A stretch of 64,000 nucleotides of DNA from assembly GCA_011037195.1 (NCBI GenBank), contig JAAEAF010002325.1, positions 1 to 64,000 on the forward strand, given 5' to 3'. The translations under genes were made by a program, and so were the position numbers. Positions 1-10,744 of the stretch are shown piece after piece (positions within the stretch are counted from its first letter, which is position 1; each line of letters begins with the position of its first letter). The notes beneath the pieces are model-generated. The model was not told the origin of the DNA. It saw only the letters and a list, made by a program, of their open reading frames with translations, and did no database searches. Source of the DNA: Triatoma infestans (Eukaryota > Arthropoda > Insecta > Hemiptera > Reduviidae).

Positions 1-147
1 TTAGTATACCGGAAGTGCGCTTTTACTGAACTGTTTTTTTAATTTTCGACGAATTTCGTTAAATTTGGTACACAAACTATAAACATTTGTCAATTATAAT
101 TTTGAGAACAGGAGTAAGAGAAAGTTGTGTGAGTGTTTCACACCAGA
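1..147 (+). repeat. HLN (Helentron-like) repeat, 3' end of a copy cut by the window edge
   Basis: The stretch matches the last unit of the HLN family: a CCGGAAGTGCGCTTTTACTG block, then GGAGTAAGAGAAAGT (3' subterminal inverted repeat), the hairpin GTGTGA-GTGTT-TCACAC, terminal CAGA and a T-tract. The rest of the copy lies left of the window. Confidence 0.7.
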
Positions 148-461
148 TTTTTTTTTTTTTGCACGGGTGAGAAAAACTTATTGGCTGCGTTTACTTTTTC
201 CTCACTTGTGATGAATAGTAACAAGTTACTCATAATTTTTGAATTAATAATTTATTAATAATAAGTCATATAAAATATTACGTAATAATTAATAATGATA
301 ATTGATTACAAGGTTGCAAAAAAAAGAAAAAAAATTATTACCGACATGGACTTACGCTTCAGAGTCAAAAAGCATCAAAAAGACAAAATAAACGCATTTA
401 TTTATTACAAACAGAAATCATAAAAAAAAAAAAAAAAAAAAAATACATGGACAATAGGATA
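148..461. other. AT-rich spacer
   Basis: Low-complexity A/T-rich DNA with A-runs (for example 421-443). I see no coding or repeat signature. Confidence 0.5.
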
Positions 462-531
462 GACAGAGCTGGAAAAAATCAAAAATTATTTCCGTGATAC
501 TCTGGCTTCATTTTGTTGTCATCAAGCGTTC
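462..531. repeat. FB1 arm fragment
   Basis: It resembles about half an FB1 arm (GAGCTGGAAA, TTTCCGTGATA, CTTCATTTTGTTGTCATC). It stops before the ribozyme core, which is absent or decayed. Confidence 0.55.
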
Positions 532-1505
532 ACACATAGTGAGAGAGTGACTTGATAAATAGTTCGTTATAATCAACGTCATATAAAGTTTTAATATGTA
601 TTTTTCACAATTTTTTTGCTAGATTCTTCAGAATCTGGTTAAAAATCAATTAATCGGATATGTGACTACATTGAATAATGGTATTTTCTAGTTTTCTGTA
701 AATTTCTCAAAACTTTATATCCTGATAAATCCAGATAAATGCCTATCACTTTTATTTATAACATTTTTTCCAGGAAAATGTATTTTTTGGGGAGTTTTTC
801 TAGGAAGCGGCAATGTTATTTTTTCATAAAAAAAACCAAAAAAAAAAACCACTTCATTATAACATAATACGGTTCATAATAATATTAAGACGCTCCATCT
901 GATAGTATAAGTTGAAGATCATAGAAGACAAAAGTAAGTTTAAGAAAATATGAATAAAAAAGTAAAATACAATAAAAAAAAACAGTGATGGCAAGAAACT
1001 CAATTAGAGTTTTATCAATGTACTAATTTATCAATAACAATAAACCATCCAAATTATTCGCTAATAAAGGGATGGCACAACCAAGATATCCATCCGCACT
1101 CTCCCTCGTCGACCAGTTTGATGACGTAAGAGAGGATGCGTGGAACTGTGTTCTAAACCGGAAGCACTACTTACCTTGCTAGACAAGGTATTGCGTTGAT
1201 ACCAGCAATGAAGAACAACGCCTTCCCAGCATTTCAAGACAAAAGTTTGAGAAGAAAACCGGGTGAGAGACGCTAATGACCACCGCTGTTGATGCGCTGG
1301 AGGAAAAAAATATTAAGGCGCATTACAGAATCCCAGATTTGAACAATATCAGTTAAAAAAAAGGGATGTCCGGTTTCAAAGAATTGTTTTTTTTTTTTTA
1401 TAATTTTCACGTAAACGGCTACAATGATTATTTTTTTAAACTTGCGAGTGTTATTTGTACAGACATAAACCTATCACTTTTATTATAAACACATTTTTCT
1501 GAATA
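532..1505. other. Unassigned intergenic DNA
   Basis: AT-rich with no recognisable gene. A less AT-rich block at about 1080-1320 has no open frame longer than its surroundings and matches nothing else in the window. Confidence 0.4.
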
Positions 1506-1616
1506 GTTGTTGCGGTTGGTTCTGTGGAGTTGGAAATCATCAAAGATATTTTCCGTGATAGCGTGCTTCTTTTTGTGGTCATCGACCCGTTTCGGGCATT
1601 CGTCCATCATCAGGAT

Positions 1617-1852
1617 TTTTTTTTCATTTAAGGCGCGACAATATCTATGGTCATTGGCGCGCCCGGAGCCTTCTCAGTGCACTGCCGGTCTCCGGACACT
1701 GTTCTCTAGTTACAGACAACGCTGTCCATCACCAGACAGTGAGCTGTAGAGGGCTCCTAGGAAGTAAAAAATCTAGGGGTAGCGCAGCTGGTCTCGAACC
1801 TGGGTCCTCCGCGGGGGAGTTCAGTACGCTAACCACATACCTATTACCTTCC
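1617..1852 (-). mobile_element. SINE1, full-length tRNA-derived SINE
   Basis: On the minus strand it has a tRNA-like head with pol III A box (around GTGGTTAGCGTACTG) and a B box near GGTTCGAG, a ~150-bp unique body shared with copies at 39.2, 41.0 and 51.7 kb, and an A-rich 3' tail (T-run at 1617-1625 on plus). Imperfect 8-bp flanks ATCAGGAT (1609-1616) and ATTAGGAT (1853-1860) look like the TSD. Non-autonomous: it would be transcribed by RNA polymerase III and mobilised by a LINE, partner unknown. Confidence 0.8.
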
Positions 1853-1912
1853 ATTAGGATACTTTTGTCAAACAGTATGATAATATAGATTTGCACACTG
1901 TTTGACAAAAAG

Positions 1913-1950
1913 CATCCTGATGATGGGCGGATGCCCGAAACCGGTCGATG
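1913..1950 (+). ncRNA. Hammerhead-ribozyme-like core in FB1 copy A
   Basis: Stem I CATC (1913-1916) pairs with GATG (1947-1950). The core CTGATGA is 1917-1923, stem II GGGC/GCCC with GGAT loop 1925-1936, GAAA 1937-1940, a palindromic stem III ACCGGT 1940-1945, and the predicted cleavage base C1946. One unpaired T separates the core from stem II. Stem III has no loop, so the RNA would need to act as a dimer, as described for hammerheads of Penelope-like elements. Self-cleavage is inferred. Confidence 0.65.
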
Positions 1951-1989
1951 ACCACAAAAAGAAGCAGGCTATCACGCAAAATATCTCTG

Positions 1990-3469
1990 ATGTTATTTGA
2001 AATTATTTGATGGGGTTTCTGAGGAATTATGTGACATTAAATTTCCAATTTTTGTTCGATGTTATTGGCGTTCCCTTCTAGACTTCAATGTAATCACTTC
2101 TTCTATTACCTGAATCATGCCACCACCACCATCTCTGCATTTATAGTTGAGTAGTGAAAATATCGTAGTTTTGTAATAACTGTATTTGCTGTAGTGTAAC
2201 AAAATCATGTGAGAGTGTGTTTCTGTATATTTTATGGCCGAACCTTAACAATTTTATTTAAATTAAAAAAACACTAGTATTCTTAACGAGAGCAGCCGAC
2301 AATGTTGTTTCTATCAAGGAGCTAAATTTTTTTTTTAGCTGAATTGAAGAAAGTGAATCAGTACATCATCTAGCGGCAATCAGCCAAACTAAAAACCAAC
2401 TAACCTATTGATGATATTCTTTAGAAGTATTTATTTAAAAATTTTGAGTTACTATTGAAACAATTATTAAATCTACTTTAAATATTATATTCATTTGAAA
2501 CAACTATTCACTTTTTAATAAATTTCTCGAGTCATTTTTTTATACCCAATTTTTTTCCATTTGCTTCAGATTTAACATTTATCCATCACGATTTCTGTAT
2601 TTATGTCTATAAATTTGATTATTACATTTCTTTATTTGTCCTCCAAGGTGACTATTTTATATTTATTTTAAACATATGCACAAAAAGAAATCAATTTGAT
2701 ATTTTTAATGTGCATTTAAATGTAAATTCGATTGGCATATGTGTTTTATATTTGAAGAATAAATCAATCATGTCACAATAAAATATGAACACATTTATTT
2801 TGTATAACCATAATACATAAAAATATTAAAACATTTATGGCGTATAATTTTTTTTTTTGCTTTTGTAATAAAAAATTATAAAGTTTAAAAATTATAATAT
2901 TATAATTATTACTTTTTATAAACATAATACAATATAAATAGAGTGATAAAATTTTATATATTTAATGCATTTACTGATTCTATCGTTTTGCAAGAAGAGA
3001 CTATATTATCTGAAATGCTTTTAGCGACAGTTGTGTTGACTAACAGTAAGATAAACAAGGTGAAAGAGAAGATAATATACAAGGTTCCTTGGCAACAGCT
3101 TACTAGCATATATTATGTTCAGTATTATCTGATCCCAACATATATATATATTAGCTTATATACCTAGACTATATGCATATATACATTTAAAATTTAATTT
3201 ACAAATACTTTATAGAGAAATTTCATTTTGAGGATTAACATACTTTCGAAAAATATTATTTTGTCATAGATTTGAGATTTTATTTTCTATTTTTACCCTA
3301 GCATGCACTTTGTTCTATTCGATTGCTTGTTCCATTATTAAATTAAAATTTATAGAATCTGTAATATAAATTATTAGGCATCATCCATTGTCAATTATTT
3401 TATTATTATTGTTTTAATTTTGTACTACAAAAACTTAAGGGGGCAGGAACCTGCAACCCTAATTGGAGG
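1990..3469. other. AT-rich intergenic DNA
   Basis: Very AT-rich; short ATG-initiated frames only. No domain, repeat or RNA gene recognised. Confidence 0.4.
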
Positions 3470-3851
3470 GGGGAAACATACCTGATTTGTAGTGTACGCC
3501 GAACTATACGTGCCGAATCAAGCAGGACCGATTTTTGAACTTCGGCTGTCAGGTGCTTAGGCAGACCTAGTCTACTAATTGTTTCAGCCGTAGTTTTTGG
3601 GAAAGTCCATCTACTAATATAATCACCGGATCTATCGCGGCCATCGCCAAGTTATATATTTCTTTTAATTCGAAGGAGAGGTCTTGATATTTCCTAAGTT
3701 TTTCCCCTCTTGCCTTCAGAACATTTTCGTCAGTAGGGATGGCTACATCCATGAAGTTGCTTTTCTGCCCATTCCTGCTTATGATCCTGAAGCATATCCG
3801 ATGCATCCTCTTCTGAGCCAGAAAGTTGCAAGGCTGTGGACCCGTAATCAA
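3470..3851 (-). pseudogene. Carboxy-terminal remnant of a retroelement polyprotein
   Basis: Reading minus, the frame gives DVAIPTDENVLKARGEKLRK, then a KYQDL and DPVII stretch and, after frame changes, a piece like VQKSVLLDSARIVRRTLQI near 3490-3550. I recognise this pattern as the conserved tail downstream of the reverse transcriptase in some invertebrate LINE-type elements. No catalytic RT motif is present and the reading frame is broken several times, so this is a dead fragment. The clade cannot be named from this piece. Confidence 0.5.
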
Positions 3852-3958
3852 GAAAACAAACTTTTCTTAATAATGGCTCGTCCCGTCCTTTAAAGTATTT
3901 TTTCAATTTGGACTCTTGCCGCCTGCATAGGTATTCGATATTTTTAAGAGCTCTTCCA

Positions 3959-4043
3959 CCAATAATAATAATAATAATTATTATTATTATAATAAGAATA
4001 ATAATAATAATAATAATAATTATTATTATTATTATTATTATTT
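3959..4043. repeat. (AAT)n/(ATT)n microsatellite
   Basis: Runs of AAT switch to ATT, back to AAT and again to ATT, giving self-complementary blocks. It directly abuts the LINE fragment at 4085 and may be the grown-out tail of that insertion. Confidence 0.85.
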
Positions 4044-4084
4044 TGTCTGTGGAGAGGGACCAAACGCTACGCTATCTAAAGACC

Positions 4085-4375
4085 CATTGGTCCCTATAGC
4101 TACCCCAAGAACAAACGGGTATAGAACAAATATCCAAAGCAGGGTCTAATCCATCTAAGATTCAACGGAGTCGGAACAAATCGGACAATAACCTTAAATG
4201 GAAATGGCCTAAGCTCTTCCACAGACATCCTGTTCCGACCAAAGGTCCTGAACCTAATTTCCTCACAATCTAGGCAATCTGTCATAAGATAGATATGTGT
4301 TTCCTCCTCTGCCTCACACACTTAATACATGGATCCGGCATGAGCTCCATTACTTAGAGATGCACACATTCATGG
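4085..4375 (-). pseudogene. LINE ORF2 carboxy-terminal fragment
   Basis: The minus frame CEAEEETHIYLMTDCLDCEE followed by IRFRTFGR resembles the cysteine-rich tail after the RNase H region of LOA/I/R1-like LINEs, where C-x-EEE-T-x-HI-L-x-C and RTFG recur. No RT or endonuclease remains. It is a 5'-truncated LINE end, with the ATT microsatellite just beyond its 3' side. Confidence 0.55.
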
Positions 4376-5405
4376 TCTAAATTTTTGTTTTAGCTATAAT
4401 TTATTTTATTGTAATATTTTCATTTCAAAGAAGATAGTTTTTTTTTTGTAAAATTTGTACCATATAACCGTTGCTGTTATCTCATACCAAATAGCCCCCA
4501 GATTCACCAGCAGGTGCACTTTACTGATTTCATATAAGGCGTAAGTTGTAATATCACTTTTTTGGTAAACAATCTTATGAAGATGTTTAATAATCTGTTA
4601 TATCGAAAAATGATTGTTTGTAGGGAAGCTGAACGTTTCAGTTCAGACCGAAACTATTTAAAAATTAATTTTTTGCGTATCAATTGTATAAATAAAAGTT
4701 ATAGGCCTATATACCGCTTACACCAAGGAAACAGGCATGACCTCGGTCGATTTCAGTCAACCGATGAACTTCCAAAAAAATTTGGAGTGATCCTGGCAAC
4801 CACATTAAGTTAGGCTATGTAAATTTGAAATAATATGTTTTTTCGCAAACGTACAAACGATTACATATTTATTGGCAAGAATATTTCGCGATGCGCGGAA
4901 GTTTTTAAATTCGATCAAGCGGAAATATCAATTTATCAATATTAAATATGACAATCTGGGAATAGAATTTTCATCTTTCTCCAATTTTCTGGAGAACGTG
5001 TCAAACGAATTTCTTTAAACTAGGTGGTTCTGTGAAATCTGATACTTTAAAATTCAAATGTGTTCAGTATTAATGGTGGACTCTATAATGTAAGTATTCA
5101 CTATTTGCCTCGATTGGCAGTTTGGCACTTGTCACTCTTCTCCCTATCACTTGTATTTTATACTGGAACAAATGATCAAAATTTGAAATTCAAAGAAAAT
5201 CTGTCATTTTCTATAATAACTGGTATTAGAAGTAATAAGAGAAAGTCTGATGAGCCTTCTACACCAGATTTTATTCTACACAGGCGAGGTAAAAAAAGAA
5301 ATACTTCGCATTAAAGCTGAATTTTGGAAAAAAAAAGTGTTGTAATCAGTGTTGATTCGTCTAATTAGAATATAGACTAATTATTCAAATTATATATAAT
5401 GGATA
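4376..5405. other. AT-rich intergenic DNA
   Basis: No recognisable gene or repeat. Short open frames at 4562-4813 and 5060-5314 lack domains and look like chance frames. Confidence 0.4.
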
Positions 5406-6660
5406 TGATGAAGGAGAGAAAATGGTTTGGTTCAGATTAATAAACTAGATATGGCTGAATACTGTATAATGAAAAAGTGACACTGATTGCCTGGACTTTC
5501 ACTAAAATAATCGAGAATGGTAGAAAGGTAAAGAGTGATGTCGTGTAGTGACTGCTATATATACTGAATGTGTGAACTCTGCTATATATATATCTCGCAT
5601 ATCTCCAGCCGCTGTATTTAAGCAGTTTCCCCTACTCTAGTCCGAGAGCTCCCACTTTAGTCCGAGAGAGTAGTCCTGCCATTTTTGTCTCTCTCTCTCT
5701 CTCTCTCTCTCTGCTATGGATCCCTCTCTTAGGATCAAGAGAGAAATTGGTTTGGTTCAGATTAATAAACTAGATATGGCTGAACACAGTATAATGAAAA
5801 AGTGACACTGACTGCCTGGACTTTGCACTAAAGTAACCGAGCATGACAGAGAGATAAAGAGTGATGTCGCGTAGTGACTGCTGTGTGAACTCTGCTATAT
5901 ATATACCTCGCATATCTCCGCCGCTGTATTTAAGCAGTTTCCCCTACTCTAGTCCGAAAGCTCCCACTTTAGTCCGAGAGAGTAGTCCTGTCATTTTTGT
6001 CTCTCTCTCTCTTTCTCTCTCTCTCTGCTATGGACCCCTCTCTTAGGATCAAGAAGAGAAATTGGTTTGGTTCAGATTAATAAACTAGATATGGCTGAAC
6101 ACTGTATAATGAAAAAGTGACACTGACTGCCTGGACTTTGCACTAAAGTAACCGAGAATGGCAGAGAGGTAAAGAGTGATGACGCATAGTAACTGCAAGA
6201 GTGTACTCTGCTATATATATATCTCGCATATCTCCCGCCGCTGTATTTAAGTAGTTCCCCTACTCTAGTCCGAGAGCTCCCACTTTAGTCCGAGAGAGTA
6301 GTCCTGTCATTTTTGTCTCTCTCTCTCTTTCTCTCTCTCTCTGCTATGGACCCCTCTCTTAGGATCAAGAAGAGAAATTGGTTTGGTTCAGATTAATAAA
6401 CTAGATATGGCTGAACACTGTATAATGAAAAAGTGACACTGACTGCCTGGACTTTGCACTAAAGTAACCGAGAATGACAGAGAGGTAAAGAGTGATGTCG
6501 CGTAGTGACTGCTGTGTGAACTCTGCTATATATACACCTCGCATATCTTCCGCCGCTGTATTTAAGCAGTTTCCCCTACTCTAGTCCGAAAGCTCCCACT
6601 TTAGTCCGAGAGAGTAGTCCTGTCATTTTTGTCTCTCTCGCATGTTTTGTGAGATCCTCT
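5406..6660 (+). repeat. Tandem array of ~316-bp LTR-like units (about 3.9 copies)
   Basis: The block GGTTTGGTTCAGATTAATAA begins at 5424, 5749, 6064 and 6380, giving spacings of 325, 315 and 316 bp. Each unit holds a TATATATA box, a CTCGCATATCTCC block, two TTTAGTCCGAGAG-type direct repeats and a CT microsatellite; the last unit is cut short. The start TGATGAAGGAGAGAAAATGG resembles the ends of LTR-like repeats at 44.15 kb and 9.68 kb, so this may be an LTR whose promoter half was amplified in tandem. No coding potential. Confidence 0.8.
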
Positions 6661-7267
6661 GAGAATGAATAAAATATTTTTAGAGAATGGTTTGGTTGTG
6701 TAAACAAAACATCTCTAAAACTAAAAAAAAAAAAAAATCACATTTTGATCTTATGTTTAGATAACATTGTGGAGTGAATACTGAAGGTTTTTTAGACAAA
6801 ATCCATTTATTTTTCACTGCGACTTCACTGAATAATTTTTACTTTTTAAAATGGCTAATGATACGAAAAAAGTATAATTTTATTTTGTTCTGAAATTATA
6901 GTTATTTCGTAGTCAAAAATGAACAGTTTAGTGTATGGTGTTCCTCATATCCGGTGGTATTCCTCCGGCTGTGATAGAGTGCAAAAAGTTTCTTTTATTT
7001 AGCTACAATTTGTTATTTTTAAGTTCAGTATTGTCTTCAAGTTTATTTTTATTTTTCAATTCACTTGGAAGAGACCTTTATTTAGTGACTGTTATTTTTC
7101 CTTCTTTTTCATTCATAATTTCATTCATGTGATCATTTGTTTCAAACAATACTACAGACATGAAATTGAGCAGGGCGCGTACGTGAGAGTGTGTAGCTCC
7201 ATAATGCAGGTAATATACTTATTGTTACAAAGACTTAAAATTTCATAGACTTAGGAAATGCTCTATG
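6661..7267. other. Unassigned intergenic DNA
   Basis: AT-rich; one short hydrophobic chance frame (6935-7132) with no family resemblance. Confidence 0.4.
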
Positions 7268-7604
7268 ATGGAATTGAGTGAACTTATAGTAAGAGATGAC
7301 ACATTAGATGAGGAATCATCTTCTTCACGCCTGAGTTCTGCTAAAAGAACTAAAGAGATGGCTAATCTATCTACGCACACACAAAAAATTGAAAAAAAAA
7401 AAACGTAAAAAGGAAATTATAAATTTAACTCCACCACTTGTTTACTAGGCAACAACCACAGTCAATAAATACTCCAGTCAGATCAAATCAACAAATAAAC
7501 AGCAGCAGATACAACAAACTAAGTTGCAATATACATCTGACTTTGCTACACCGAACAGGTTTAGCATTTTACCAGAAGTGACTGGACACAATTACACCAG
7601 TCGA

Positions 7605-7622
7605 ACACACACACACACACAC
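7605..7622. repeat. (AC)n microsatellite
   Basis: Short CA run inside the decayed gag remnant. Confidence 0.8.
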
Positions 7623-7884
7623 ACCCATCTATATATATAAAGTTAATAAGGATATCCTGCTCAATAATGAGCTAAAACAACTCGTAGGACAAGACAATTT
7701 CTCATACAACTCGTACACTAAAAAACATTCTCATTTCGACTAAAAAAACTGAGGCCTATAGAAAAATTATCTACTTTTTACAGGAAAATACAATAGAATA
7801 TCATACCTACTAATTAAAACAAGAAAAAGCTTTCAGGGTCGTTTTAAGAAACCTTTACCACACATTCCACCATCGGAAATCAAA

Positions 7885-7898
7885 GAAGAGATCACCAA
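7885..7898. repeat. Target-site duplication, left copy (FB1 copy B)
   Basis: GAAGAGATCACCAA, identical to 8231-8244. The sequence is native to the gag coding region, so removing the insert and one copy restores a continuous reading. Confidence 0.85.
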
Positions 7899-8230
7899 GT
7901 TTGTTGTGGTGGTTGGTTCCGCAGAGCTGGAAAGCATCAGAGACATTTTCCGTGGTAGCCTGCTCCATTTTGTGGTCATCGACCGGTTACGGGCATTCGC
8001 CCATCTTCAGGATGCGTTTTTTCAGACAGTGTCCAACACAGACTCGTACAGAGACTTAGCTTCACACTAACTCCTTAGCTCACACTAACTACAGAGAGTT
8101 AGTGTGAAGCTAAGTCTCTGTACGAGTCTGTGTTGGCACACTGTCTGAAAAACGCATCCTGAAGATGGGCGAACGCCCGAAACCGGTCGATGACCACAAA
8201 ACGAAGCAGGCTACCACGGAAAATGTCTCT
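7899..8230 (-). mobile_element. FB1 foldback element copy B with perfect 14-bp TSD
   Basis: 332 bp made of two long inverted arms around a short spacer. The left arm extends ~45 bp further than the right (GTTGGTTCCGCAGAGCTGG and beyond), so the element is asymmetric: one end is always complete, the other stops near AGAGACATTTTCC. Both arms hold a hammerhead-like core: plus strand 8155-8192 with the canonical core, and minus strand 7977-8014 with GAAA changed to GTAA. A 14-bp TSD argues against a cut-and-paste MITE and for target-primed insertion. No protein is encoded. Best guess: a Penelope-like-element derivative or retrozyme. Confidence 0.8.
8155..8192 (+). ncRNA. Hammerhead-ribozyme-like core in FB1 copy B
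   Basis: Stem I CATC 8155-8158 with GATG 8189-8192; core CTGAAGA 8159-8165 (position 7 of the core is free); stem II GGGC/GCCC closed by GAAC 8167-8178; GAAA 8179-8182; stem III ACCGGT 8182-8187; cleavage expected after C8188. Differences from the 1913-1950 copy fall in the stem II loop and in the variable core position. Confidence 0.65.
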
Positions 8231-8244
8231 GAAGAGATCACCAA
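8231..8244. repeat. Target-site duplication, right copy (FB1 copy B)
   Basis: Perfect repeat of 7885-7898. Confidence 0.85.
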
Positions 8245-8619
8245 TCTTGGATTTAGAGTAAGAGGTGTCACAAACATCAGACATCCCATAGAAAAATTTT
8301 CTTTACCACTATTTTTACATAGACTCAAATCACAAACAACTATAACACTGAAATATTCAAAATAACTAAACTCTTCAACTCGGTATCCACAAGATTTTCT
8401 TTTTTTAAACTTTGCAATTTAAATGCGTATATATCTAATATTGATCACTTTTAGTCGAGGTATTCTGTTAACACATACATACACAGACCATTATTTCTCT
8501 TATTTAGGGTACCTTAAACCATGTATTTCCGGTTAAAATTCAATTTCTAATAAAATGTCTGACACGATCATAATACTTCTCATTAAGACATTTAAGGATA
8601 AAGTAAAAAAAAAAAAAAA

Positions 8620-9643
8620 TCTGGTGTGAAACACTCACACACTTTCTCTTACTCCAGTTTTTCCAAAATTGTAATTGACAAATTTTATAGTTTGTGTACC
8701 AAAAATTTTATGAAATTCGTTGGAGTTCGTCGAAAACTGAAAAAGAAAAAAGTTCAGTAAAAGCACACTTCCGGTTTATTAATTTTCTTGAAACTCGGAA
8801 TTTTGGACATCTATTTATTTAATTAATTTTGTTTGGGTGTAGGATTGTATGATCAACTATGATAGCACTTTAGAGAAAAACCTAACCCACACCCTCCCCT
8901 AAAGGGCACTTAAATGAATTTTCCAGAGAATTGTTTCCAATAAAAGTTGTAGATCTTTGCATGTGTAGTTGAGATTCAAAGTTTAAAGAAAATCGTCCTA
9001 GGGCCATTTTTGAGAAAATTGCAAGAAAGTAAAAAAAAAAAAAAAAAAATACCAGAAACTGAAAATACATTTTAGTAAAAATCGCACTTCCGGTCATCCG
9101 ATTTTTTTCCAACTCGGAATTTCAACAATAAATTTAATTCTAATTAATATTGTTTAGATGATAGAATTGTGTAGTAAAATGAAATAGGACTTTAGAGGAC
9201 AAACCACTGCCCTACCTGTACCTATAAGTGCTTTTGAATGCATTTCACCGAAGAAATGTTTCAAATAAAAATTGTAGATCTTTGTATGTGTAGTTGATAT
9301 ACCAAGTTTAAAGAAAATCGTCCGAGGCCATTTTTGAGAAAACTGCAAAAAAAAGGGGGAAAAAAAACATTTAGTAAAGTGGTACTTCCAGTCGAGGAAT
9401 TTCGACCGCTAGCTTTATCGGATCCCATACTGATACCAAAACGGAATATCAAGTTTCAACTTTCTGCGGTTTTTTCGTTTTATGGGCTATGTTGTTCACA
9501 TACATACATACACAGACCATTTGCTAAACACCACTTTTTTCGACTCAGGTGACCTCAAAACGGATATTTCCGGTGAAAACTCGACATTGAAAATTTGGCA
9601 CGATTACAATACTTCCCCCTACTAGGAGAGAAAGGGAGAAAGT
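8620..9643 (-). mobile_element. HLN (Helentron-like) element, complete copy
   Basis: On plus it begins with an A-run, then TCTGGTGTGAAACACTCACA (3' hairpin end), ACTTTCTCTTACTCC, three blocks that each begin near CACTTCCGGT (about 8769, 9085, 9386; spacing ~300 bp), a short CA-type region (~9500) and the 5' end with GGGAGAAAGT at 9630-9643. It is the same order as the 23152-24131 copy, inverted. No protein is encoded; short open frames within it are chance readings of the repeat. Confidence 0.7.
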
Positions 9644-9681
9644 AAAAATTATAACATATCCTTTTTAGTTTATCTAAATAT

Positions 9682-9976
9682 TGTAACGGCAAGAGAGAGA
9701 GAACACAAGCCCGACCGAGAGAAAACAGACTCTCTCTGGCACTCTCTGACTTAAGCAGGCTAGAATGGGGAGAACCTGTATATAGCTAGTGAGAGATCTA
9801 GACATTCTATCTATCAGATTCAATCATATACATCTCATCGTGTCATTACTCTAATCTAACCCTTTATTCTATAAAATCATTGCAAGTCCAGTGCAGTTTG
9901 TGTAAGCTTATAGCTATATTATAACAGTGCCTTCATATCTCGTCTAAATAAGAAAACCCAATTTCTCTCCTCATCA
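9682..9976 (-). repeat. Solo-LTR-like repeat
   Basis: On minus it runs TGATGAGGAGAGAAATTGGG to GCCGTTACA (TG...CA). It contains GATGACACGATG-like and CTCTGACTTAAGCAGGC blocks, a TATATA stretch and AATAAA-like sites. It is homologous to 44151-44785. No TSD could be defined. Which LTR superfamily it served is unknown. Confidence 0.5.
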
Positions 9977-10744
9977 ACTCCATTATAATATCAAGAATTT
10001 TTCTATAAAATCTATCAAATCTAATGATGGGCAAGATGGTTAGAAAATTTTAGAATTTATACGATCTTAGATAAATAATTTTAATGAAAATTGAAAATTC
10101 ACAAATATTAAGATCAGATTTTTTTTCTTTTTTAGAATTAAATTAAATAACTTTTTTTTTAGAAATTGTTGGTAACAGAAAAACAAATTTAAATAAATCA
10201 GTATTACAAAAAAGGGGAAAGAACGTACTGAAAAAAAACAAAACTTTTTCTATTCTTTTCCCCATTATTTCCAGCTGATTCAGATTTGGAGTGCTTTTTG
10301 TAGTTAGGTAATACAATTAAAAGAGGAGGGTAAAAGAGGGTACTTGCCATCATCCTTTTGTTGGTCTGCGGCGTTTTTGAAAGAGGATTGGAGTTCTCTA
10401 ATGGAATGAGGCCAGACTGGATCTCCACTTCACTCTTCCAAGACTTATCTACAATATACACTGTGCTCTTCTTCTTTGCTTATCATTTTATTTTTACAAT
10501 ACAAGTTTAGAAAATATGAATAACACTAATAATATTATTATTGTTAAATCAACTTCCTATTTCTTTTTATTAATTTATTTTATTCCAAATAATCTTAATA
10601 AAGAAAGAAATATGAAGGAGATACTATATTTCTCATTCTAAATAAATTATAATTAGATTTTCTTGAAATTAGGCCACATAAAAAAACAGTGATATAAATA
10701 TATTCTTAGACCGCTATAATTTGTAATTATAATTATCACGAGTT
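9977..10744. other. AT-rich intergenic DNA
   Basis: No recognised coding or repeat content. The minus-strand frame at 10204-10461 is featureless. Confidence 0.4.

Larger units (their letters stand above)
1506..1989 (-). mobile_element. FB1 foldback element copy A, split by SINE1
   Basis: Two inverted arms (about 1506-1616 and 1861-1989) share the FB1 arm sequence. The left end TTGTTGCGGTTGGTTCTG corresponds to the family's 3' end, so the copy lies on the minus strand. SINE1 sits exactly between the arms. Both arms carry a hammerhead-like core; the left-arm one (1580-1616, minus) has stem III altered from ACCGGT to ACGGGT. I could not fix a TSD for this copy. Confidence 0.65.
7268..8420 (+). 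pseudogene. Jockey-clade LINE ORF1 (gag) remnant, split by FB1
   Basis: Pieces in different frames read as a jockey-type gag: RTKEMANLST early on, then LLNNELKQLVGQDNFSYNSY, YRKIIYFLQENTIEYHTY, KQEKAFRVVLRNLYHTF, IKEEITNLGFRVRGVTNIRH and FSLPLFF. The same order occurs in the intact ORF1 at 19.8-21.2 kb (VESYRGIIRYLKERKADYHT, RVVIRNLHQSIPVELIKKEL). The zinc knuckles are missing and several frameshifts and stops occur. FB1 copy B is inserted within the codons for EITN, which fixes the order of events: gag first, FB1 later. Confidence 0.75.

Noticed and set aside
7899..8230. FB1 as a conventional MITE
   Set aside because: Asymmetric arms and a 14-bp TSD do not fit a cut-and-paste transposon; no matching transposase ends were seen.
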